Positions 12,819 through 17,811 of a stretch of DNA of 17,811 nucleotides are shown piece by piece. A model generated the notes under the pieces. That model did not search any database. It saw nothing but the letters and a program-made list of their open reading frames with translations, and was not told where the DNA came from. Source of the stretch: Peptococcaceae bacterium UBA7185 (lineage in GTDB: Bacteria > Bacillota > Peptococcia > Peptococcales > Peptococcaceae); the NCBI GenBank assembly GCA_002491065.1, contig DKVF01000052.1, positions 1 through 17,811 of the forward strand, given 5' to 3'. The first letter of the stretch is position 1. Each line of letters starts with the position of its first letter. A program made the translations under genes and the position numbers.

Positions 12819-14845
12819 AAATTGGACTTTACAGCCGGTTGGCGTGGAATAATATCAAAAAAAACGCCAAGCTCTACATTCCTAATATCCTTTCCGGCAT
12901 AGGGCTGACCGCAGTATTCTATATCATTCTCACCCTGTCAAAAGATGAACGTCTGAGCGAGGTGCGGGGCGGAAGCTACCTGCCTACCATTATGTCACTG
13001 GGGGTGATCGTCATTGCACTGCTTTCTTTTATTCTGGTGCTCTACACCAACAGTTTCCTGATGAAGCAACGGAACCAGGAATTTGGCTTATATAATGTGT
13101 TGGGTATGGAAAAACGGCACATCGGAAAAATTTTGTTTTGGGAAATGGCTATCTGTGCTATTTGTGTTTTGGTAGGAGGACTGCTTACCGGAATGCTCCT
13201 GTACAAACTGTGCGTCCTCTTGATCTGCCGCATGCTGGCAGTGAACAGCATCCTGGGATTTTATCATGTCTCTCCGAAAACCCTGATTCCTTCGGCGAGT
13301 TTTTTCCTTGCGCTGTATCTGCTGACCTATCTTTTCAATCGGATTCGCGTCGCACGCATGAAGCCGGTGGAGCTGCTGCAAAGCACGCACACCGGCGAAA
13401 AGGAGCCAAAAGTAAAATGGCTGCTCCTGCTCGTTGGTATCGCTTCCTTAAGCGCAGGATATTATATATCCCTGACCATAGAAGAGCCGCTGCAAGCACT
13501 GGAATTGTTTTTCGTCGCAGTGATTTTAGTCATTCTTGGTACCTATTGCTTATTTCTCACCGGAAGCACAGCGTTCCTGAAACTGCTGAAGCGCAACAAA
13601 AAATTCTATTATCAGAAAAAACACATGATTGCCATCTCAGGCCTTCTTTTCCGTATGAAGCAAAACGCGGTAGGGCTGGCTTCCATTACTATTCTGGCAA
13701 CCATGGTTTTGGTGATGGTATCTACTACGGTCAGTCTATACGCCGGCATTGACGAGGCCATTCAAAGACAATTCCCCCATCAGCTCGCTATATCCGCCAG
13801 TTATGGAGTAAATGGAGAATATGTTCCCATTCCCCAGGAGGAGCTGCTGCGTATGGTGCAAACCTCTGCTGCAGAACAAGGACTAACACTCTCCTACGTC
13901 GAAGAGCGGCGATATCTCAATTGTGCCTTTCGCAGAGAAGGCAACGCCTTCTGGATTGACATACCCAATAAGCACGATAAAGTGATATCCTGCTTGTTTA
14001 TCACAGCAGAGGAATATCAGAAATTGACCGGTGAACAGCTTACCCTCTTGGAAAATCAGATGGCAGTGTATGCATTCCCGGGAAACACCGGACAAACACC
14101 TGACCACTTCACTATTGAGCATCGCAGCTTTACCTGTGCAGCTGCACTGACAGAATATCCTATCCCCATAGAATACCTCAACTCTGTGGACGCTTTCGGA
14201 TTTGTGGTTCAGAATGAAGAAATACTTACGTGGATTGATGCATTGCACAAGGAAGCCTATCAGACCAATCTCTCAAAAATAACTTGTGAATTGTTCCTTG
14301 ATTTTCATGACGAAGAGACTGCCTCCCAAGTCTTTGAGGCCTTTGCAGACGGTCTGCACAAACAGATCAGCGAATATGTCGCTTCCCAGCCTGCTTCCAA
14401 CGGAAGCTATGGTACCAGTACAAGCTGCAAATGGGATGCATTGGCATCTATCTATGGCATAAACGGAACCTTCTTATTTCTCGGCCTACTGCTTTCCGCC
14501 GTCTTCCTATTTGCTACAGCGCTGATCATCTACTACAAACAAATTTCGGAAGGATATGAGGATAGAAACCGCTTCCAGATTATGCAGAAGGTCGGTATGC
14601 GTGAGGATGAAGTAAAGAATACCATCCGCAGTCAAATCTTGCTGGTTTTCTTCCTACCGCTGATCGTCTCAGCTGTACACGTTGCCTTTGCCTTCCCCAT
14701 TCTGACACGCCTGCTGCGACTTCTGTTTCAGCCCAACCAAGCGCTGTTTATGGGATGTACAATCGTTACCCTGGCAGTCTTTGCCGTGATCTATGTGCTG
14801 ATTTACAGCATCACTGCAAAGATCTATTACCAAATCGTGAGCTAG
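12815..14845 (+). CDS. ABC transporter permease, BceB type (FtsX-like)
   Basis: A 676-aa FtsX-like permease with ten predicted membrane helices. Seven lie in the first ~310 residues. A large extracellular domain of roughly 220 residues (about 312-535) follows helix 7, and three helices close the protein. This layout is the hallmark of the Bce (peptide-7-exporter) family. The FtsX-type segment QEFGLYNVLGMEKRHIGKIL follows helix 2, and a matching KVGMREDEVKNTIRSQ follows helix 8. The extracellular domain determines drug specificity and is the most variable part of the family. It is last in the module; a strong hairpin terminator follows at 14866. Confidence 0.92.
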   Translation: MKIGLYSRLAWNNIKKNAKLYIPNILSGIGLTAVFYIILTLSKDERLSEVRGGSYLPTIMSLGVIVIALLSFILVLYTNSFLMKQRNQEFGLYNVLGMEKRHIGKILFWEMAICAICVLVGGLLTGMLLYKLCVLLICRMLAVNSILGFYHVSPKTLIPSASFFLALYLLTYLFNRIRVARMKPVELLQSTHTGEKEPKVKWLLLLVGIASLSAGYYISLTIEEPLQALELFFVAVILVILGTYCLFLTGSTAFLKLLKRNKKFYYQKKHMIAISGLLFRMKQNAVGLASITILATMVLVMVSTTVSLYAGIDEAIQRQFPHQLAISASYGVNGEYVPIPQEELLRMVQTSAAEQGLTLSYVEERRYLNCAFRREGNAFWIDIPNKHDKVISCLFITAEEYQKLTGEQLTLLENQMAVYAFPGNTGQTPDHFTIEHRSFTCAAALTEYPIPIEYLNSVDAFGFVVQNEEILTWIDALHKEAYQTNLSKITCELFLDFHDEETASQVFEAFADGLHKQISEYVASQPASNGSYGTSTSCKWDALASIYGINGTFLFLGLLLSAVFLFATALIIYYKQISEGYEDRNRFQIMQKVGMREDEVKNTIRSQILLVFFLPLIVSAVHVAFAFPILTRLLRLLFQPNQALFMGCTIVTLAVFAVIYVLIYSITAKIYYQIVS

Positions 14846-14865
14846 TTATATTTTCAGAATCACAT

Positions 14866-14913
14866 AAAAAACAAGTCACCGGCGATACTTTATCTGTCGA
14901 TGACTTGTTTTTG
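14866..14913. terminator. Bidirectional terminator between permease and SDR genes
   Basis: A-rich left arm 14866-14878 ending AACAAGTCA pairs with TGACTTGTTTTTG at 14901-14913 in 12 of 13 positions. T runs on + and, because of the A run, also on -. It serves the convergent permease (+) and SDR (-) genes. Confidence 0.8.
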
Positions 14914-14929
14914 ATTTCAAAAATATTTT

Positions 14930-15682
14930 TTAAGAATGCTTGTGGATGCCGCCGTCAACCATGAAAGATTGTCCGGTAAAATAGCCGCCCTCGTCGCTAG
15001 CCAGGAAGACAATCAAAGGCGCACAATCCTCTTCCGCCGTTCCCACACGTTTCAGGGAAGTCTTATTCTCTAATGCTTTCAGCGCTTCCGGTTGTGTTTC
15101 ACGGAAGAACTCTGTCGTGATGATAGGAAGGAATACATTTACGGTGATACCGTATTGTCCCCATTCGTTGGCGGCAGTACGGGTAACCGCACGGATAGCT
15201 TCTTTGGCCATGCCATAAGCGCCAAAGCCTTCATTGCCGTCATAGCCTGCAGCAGATGCGGTATTGATGATACGTCCATGTCCGCTCTCTTTCAAATACG
15301 GGAAACATTCCTTCATAAAATTCAATGTTCCCATTGCACCACTCTTGAAGGCCAGAAGAGCATATTCATCATCCACTTCTAAAAGCGGACGGTAGGTCAT
15401 CGCTCCCTGGGCCAGATTGACCAGAATATCCACTCCGCCGAAATGGGCAACGCACTGCTCTACCACATTATGAATCTGCGCCGGGTTCATAACATCGCAA
15501 GCCACTGGAAGCACTTCTCCGCCGAATGCCTTTACCTCTTCAGCCAGTTCCTCCAGTTTTTCCATGCGACGGGCACACGCGCATACCTTTGCCCCATTCT
15601 GTGCCAGCACCTTGGCTACACCGCGTCCAACACCTGAGCTTGCACCTGTGACAATAGCAACTCTGTTATCCAGTTTTCCCAT
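14930..15682 (-). CDS. Short-chain dehydrogenase/reductase
   Basis: A 250-aa classical SDR. The cofactor motif is TGASSGVG (12-19), D63 in ACDV binds the adenine ring, and the catalytic set is S143, Y156 and K160 (YGMAK). The usual NNAG is NLAQG (89-93), a modest variant. The C-terminal GQSFMVDGG is typical. R38/R39 after the second strand hints at NADP(H). I start it at ATG 15682 because AGGAAGG lies 9 nt upstream; the ATG at 15691 touches that site. It is a single gene under a perfect consensus promoter. Its substrate (a ketone, alcohol or sterol/bile-acid-like hydroxyl) cannot be told. Confidence 0.88.
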   Translation of the reverse strand: MGKLDNRVAIVTGASSGVGRGVAKVLAQNGAKVCACARRMEKLEELAEEVKAFGGEVLPVACDVMNPAQIHNVVEQCVAHFGGVDILVNLAQGAMTYRPLLEVDDEYALLAFKSGAMGTLNFMKECFPYLKESGHGRIINTASAAGYDGNEGFGAYGMAKEAIRAVTRTAANEWGQYGITVNVFLPIITTEFFRETQPEALKALENKTSLKRVGTAEEDCAPLIVFLASDEGGYFTGQSFMVDGGIHKHS

Positions 15683-15754
15683 AAATACCATCCTTCCTTT
15701 CTTAAATCCATCTTAATAGAATGAATTGCTCCCTAAATGGGATAAATTAAGAGT

Positions 15755-15783
15755 ATTATAGCATTCTATATTTTCATTGTCAA
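15755..15783 (-). promoter_or_regulatory. Perfect consensus promoter of the SDR gene
   Basis: On the - strand TTGACA (15778-15783), a 17-bp spacer and TATAAT (15755-15760) match the sigma-A consensus in every position; TGC before the -10 makes it extended as well. Transcription would start near 15748, about 66 nt before the start codon. The leader contains TCCC-ATTTA-GGGA, a small dyad. From 15784 to 15928 I see nothing but a second isolated TATAAT (15831-15836, -) without a -35. Confidence 0.8.
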
Positions 15784-15928
15784 CATTTTCACTTTGCAGA
15801 ATTAGAAGAACAAAGTCACTATAGGCACTCATTATACGTAAATTTCTCTTTTGGAGAGTTATTTTTTTATTCAGAATTTCGCTGGTAAAAATATTACTGG
15901 TTGTTGCGCGTCCCTGAACCAATTCGAC

Positions 15929-15971
15929 AAAAAAGCACAACTTTACAGAGTTTCTCTACAGAGCTGTGCTT
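15929..15971 (-). terminator. Terminator of the alpha/beta hydrolase gene
   Basis: On the - strand AAGCACA and TGTGCTT form a 7-bp stem followed directly by a run of six T in the transcript; the 25-nt loop can form further short pairs. It lies about 75 bp beyond the hydrolase stop, with no gene between. Confidence 0.6.
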
Positions 15972-16044
15972 CTCTCATCTTTTTATTTTCTATTTTCTCT
16001 ATAACAACTGCTAATAAAATTATACAGTCTTTAAAAATCTTCCC

Positions 16045-17019
16045 TTATGCCATATACTTTCTGAAAAACTCCGCCATCTTGTCAAAGGGAATCACATCCA
16101 TCCTATCATAAAGATCTGTGTGCGAGGCATCAGGAATGATCATCAACTCCTTATTATCCCCCGTCAATTTTGAAAACGCATCTCTGCTAAAATAGCAGGA
16201 ATGGGCTTTCTCCCCATGGATCAAGAGCACCGCGCTGCGGATTTCCTGACTGTACTGCAGAATGGGCATATTCAGAAAGGACAATGTAGAAGTCACATTC
16301 CACCCCTCATTGGAGTTCAATGATCTGGCATGATAACCCCGCTCCGTTTTATAGTACGCATGATAATCCTTTACAAAAAACGGCGCATCTTCCGGCAGAG
16401 GGTCCACCACCCCGCCTGCTCTTGCATAGGTTCCGTTTTTATAATCGACCGTTCTCTGGACATTGAGTGCTTTGCGTTTTTCATAGCGAGCAGCTTCACT
16501 ATCTTCTGAATCAAAATAACCTTTTGCATTGACGCGGGTCATATCATACATTGTAGCGGCCACTGTTGCCTTAATCCTCGTATCAAGAGCTGCTGCATTT
16601 AACGCCATTCCACCCCAGCCACAAATCCCGATGATTCCAATCTTATCTGCATCAACATTGTCCTGCACGGACAAATAATCTACCGCCGCCTGAAAATCCT
16701 CGGTATTAATATCCGGAGAGGCTACATTTCGCGGAATACCGCCGCTTTCACCAGTAAAAGAAGGATCGAAAGCAATAGTCAAGAAGCCTCTCTCCGCCAT
16801 CGCCTGTGCATACAGACCGGAAGACTGTTCCTTCACCGCGCCGAAAGGGCCGCTTACCGCAATAGCCGGAAGCTTTCCCTCAGCTCCTTTGGGCATATAC
16901 AAGTCAGCCGCTAAAGTAATACCATAGCGGTTGCGAAAAGTAATTTTTTTGTGCTCCACCTTCTCGTTTTTTGGAAAAACTTTATCCCATTCCTGAGTCA
17001 AATTCAATTTTTCTTCCAC
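16045..17019 (-). CDS. Alpha/beta hydrolase with probable Cys nucleophile (DLH/YcjY-like)
   Basis: This 324-aa alpha/beta hydrolase has a core strand and cap typical of the group containing dienelactone-hydrolase-like and YcjY-like proteins. The nucleophile elbow is GIIGICGWGG with C133 where most hydrolases have Ser; the base is probably H300 in IPDASHTDLYD; LLIHGEKAHS near 266-274 sits where the acid is expected. No signal peptide is seen. It starts with GTG at 17019; AGGAGG (17028-17033) lies 8 nt upstream, and the nearby ATG codons are out of frame. It is divergent from a MerR regulator and has a promoter of the MerR-activated type, so it is probably induced by a reactive or toxic small molecule. 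The substrate is unknown. Confidence 0.88.
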   Translation of the reverse strand: MEEKLNLTQEWDKVFPKNEKVEHKKITFRNRYGITLAADLYMPKGAEGKLPAIAVSGPFGAVKEQSSGLYAQAMAERGFLTIAFDPSFTGESGGIPRNVASPDINTEDFQAAVDYLSVQDNVDADKIGIIGICGWGGMALNAAALDTRIKATVAATMYDMTRVNAKGYFDSEDSEAARYEKRKALNVQRTVDYKNGTYARAGGVVDPLPEDAPFFVKDYHAYYKTERGYHARSLNSNEGWNVTSTLSFLNMPILQYSQEIRSAVLLIHGEKAHSCYFSRDAFSKLTGDNKELMIIPDASHTDLYDRMDVIPFDKMAEFFRKYMA

Positions 17020-17042
17020 ATTTCATTCCTCCTAGAATCTAA

Positions 17043-17071
17043 TTGACAGTATGATTTCTATCTGATAAGAT
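17043..17071 (+). promoter_or_regulatory. Promoter of the merR-type gene
   Basis: TTGACA (17043-17048), a 17-bp spacer and TAAGAT (17066-17071) read on +. Transcription would start near 17078. The MerR dyad at 17081-17100 lies just downstream of that start, so bound regulator would repress its own gene. Confidence 0.6.
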
Positions 17072-17072
17072 T

Positions 17073-17103
17073 ACTATAGCACCTAAACCTAACTTTAGGT
17101 CAA
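17073..17103 (-). promoter_or_regulatory. MerR-type 19-bp-spacer promoter of the hydrolase with operator dyad
   Basis: On - the -35 TTGACC (17098-17103) and the -10 TATAGT (17073-17078) are 19 bp apart, too long for unaided RNA polymerase. The spacer region contains the dyad ACCTAAA / TTTAGGT (17081-17087 and 17094-17100) with a 6-bp centre. A 19-20-bp spacer with an internal dyad is the hallmark of promoters activated by DNA-twisting MerR regulators. The regulator gene begins 32 bp away. Confidence 0.8.
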
Positions 17104-17134
17104 TATATTTTTTGAATTTTTGAGGAGTGATATG

Positions 17135-17578
17135 ATGTACACCATTGGCCAGGTATCTGAACGATTCCATATTCCTATTTCTACCCTGCGATATTATGAT
17201 AAAGAAGGACTTTTTCCTGAAATACAGCGCACTTCTGGAATTCGCCGTTTTGGTGAAAAAGAAATTGATGCGCTACGGGTTATTGAATGCCTGAAAAAAT
17301 CTGGTCTGGAAATTAAAGATATCAAACAGTTTATGGAATGGTGCATCCAGGGAAATGAAACCTATCCCCAGCGTCTCAATCTATTTCTAAGACAAAGACG
17401 TCAAGTGGAAGCCGAACTCGCGCATATGAATCGCGTGCTCGATATGCTGAAGTTTAAATGCTGGTATTATGAAGAAGCCTTAAAAGATGGCAATGAGGAC
17501 CGCGTTACACGTATGAAACCTGAAGACATGCCCGAGGAAATTCGCCGTGCTTACGAAAATTCCCATCAAAACACATAA
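17135..17578 (+). CDS. MerR-family regulator, AdhR/NmlR-like
   Basis: A 147-aa regulator with an N-terminal winged helix: MYTIGQVSERFHIPISTLRY, YYDKEGLFP, and RRFGEKEIDALRVIE. A coiled-coil dimer helix (about 75-112) and a short tail (KCWYYEEAL) follow. It lacks the multi-Cys metal loop of metal-sensing members. A single Cys in the DNA-binding half falls at position 52 in this numbering, where AdhR-type aldehyde sensors have their reactive thiol. Further Cys are at about 69 and 110. GAGGAG (17122-17127) suits ATG 17135 (7 nt) better than ATG 17132 (4 nt). It is divergent from the hydrolase gene and almost certainly controls it through the 19-bp-spacer promoter. Confidence 0.88.
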   Translation: MYTIGQVSERFHIPISTLRYYDKEGLFPEIQRTSGIRRFGEKEIDALRVIECLKKSGLEIKDIKQFMEWCIQGNETYPQRLNLFLRQRRQVEAELAHMNRVLDMLKFKCWYYEEALKDGNEDRVTRMKPEDMPEEIRRAYENSHQNT

Positions 17579-17811
17579 AATAGATTCATTCAACAAATAT
17601 GATGAAGAATGGCGGTTGATCGCTAAATGTAAAATGAATCTTCCCGCAATGATAGAGTGTGTTCCTGCTGGGGTCATTATTGGCTTGAGAATATCCCCAG
17701 TAGATAAAAATCTGATTATTTCTATGGCCAAAGAAGCAGAAATCAAAAATGATAAGGTATAATAAGTTGCGCAAATTCAAAAAACAAAAAAAGAGAGACA
17801 TAGATTGCAGA
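17579..17811. other. Right-end stretch without a supportable gene
   Basis: No ribosome site, promoter or terminator stands out. A + frame (17547-17762) overlaps the end of the MerR gene by 32 nt and could encode 71 residues ending KNLIISMAKEAEIKNDKV. It has no upstream ribosome site and I recognise no family, so I treat it as unresolved: a gene remnant or chance. Confidence 0.3.

Noticed and set aside
15713..15940. 75-aa open frame on - upstream of the SDR gene
   Set aside because: It overlaps the perfect SDR promoter and the hydrolase terminator, has no ribosome site and no recognisable family.
15851..16111. 86-aa open frame on + between SDR and hydrolase genes
   Set aside because: It crosses the terminator and runs into the hydrolase 3' end; AT-rich composition and no ribosome site.

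Overview
The window reads as ordinary chromosome of a low- to mid-GC anaerobic Firmicute. A Negativicute such as the Acidaminococcaceae/Veillonellaceae group is my best guess, with low certainty. The grounds are strong AGGAGG ribosome sites, consensus sigma-A-type promoters, a small siroheme sulfite/nitrite-reductase-like protein, a Bce-type peptide-antibiotic module and a malate:quinone oxidoreductase. I see no rRNA, tRNA, CRISPR array, transposase or phage gene.

Left part (1-3143): a 219-aa siroheme/[4Fe-4S] reductase-like gene on + ends at a perfect 22-bp hairpin terminator. Facing it on - are a metallo-beta-lactamase-fold hydrolase with an altered metal motif, a two-CBS-domain protein and a family-6-like uracil/hypoxanthine-DNA glycosylase.

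Centre (3210-8277, all -): the least ordinary region. A DUF2201-type protein (degenerate zincin-like N-terminus plus VWA domain with intact MIDAS), a MoxR-like AAA+ ATPase with a long helical C-terminus and a cytosolic BspA-like leucine-rich-repeat protein form one tight operon (gaps of 20 bp and -4 bp). The glycosylase lies 66 bp downstream. A small XRE-like regulator and two unexplained palindromes lie upstream. MoxR-VWA pairs are known chaperone-like remodelling systems; the added LRR protein suggests a target-recognition subunit. This is the best candidate here for a poorly described system.

Right-centre (8467-14845): malate:quinone oxidoreductase (-) is divergent from a complete Bce module on +: OmpR-type regulator, intramembrane-sensing kinase, ABC ATPase and 10-TM permease. 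An operator-like inverted repeat, a terminator hairpin and an extended -10 promoter separate the regulator/kinase pair from the transporter pair, as in Bacillus bceRS-bceAB.

Right part (14866-17811): a bidirectional terminator, an SDR oxidoreductase under a perfect consensus promoter, an alpha/beta hydrolase with a probable Cys nucleophile, and a divergent MerR regulator of the AdhR/NmlR kind. The hydrolase promoter has the 19-bp spacer with an internal dyad that marks MerR-activated promoters. The last ~230 bp hold no gene I can support.
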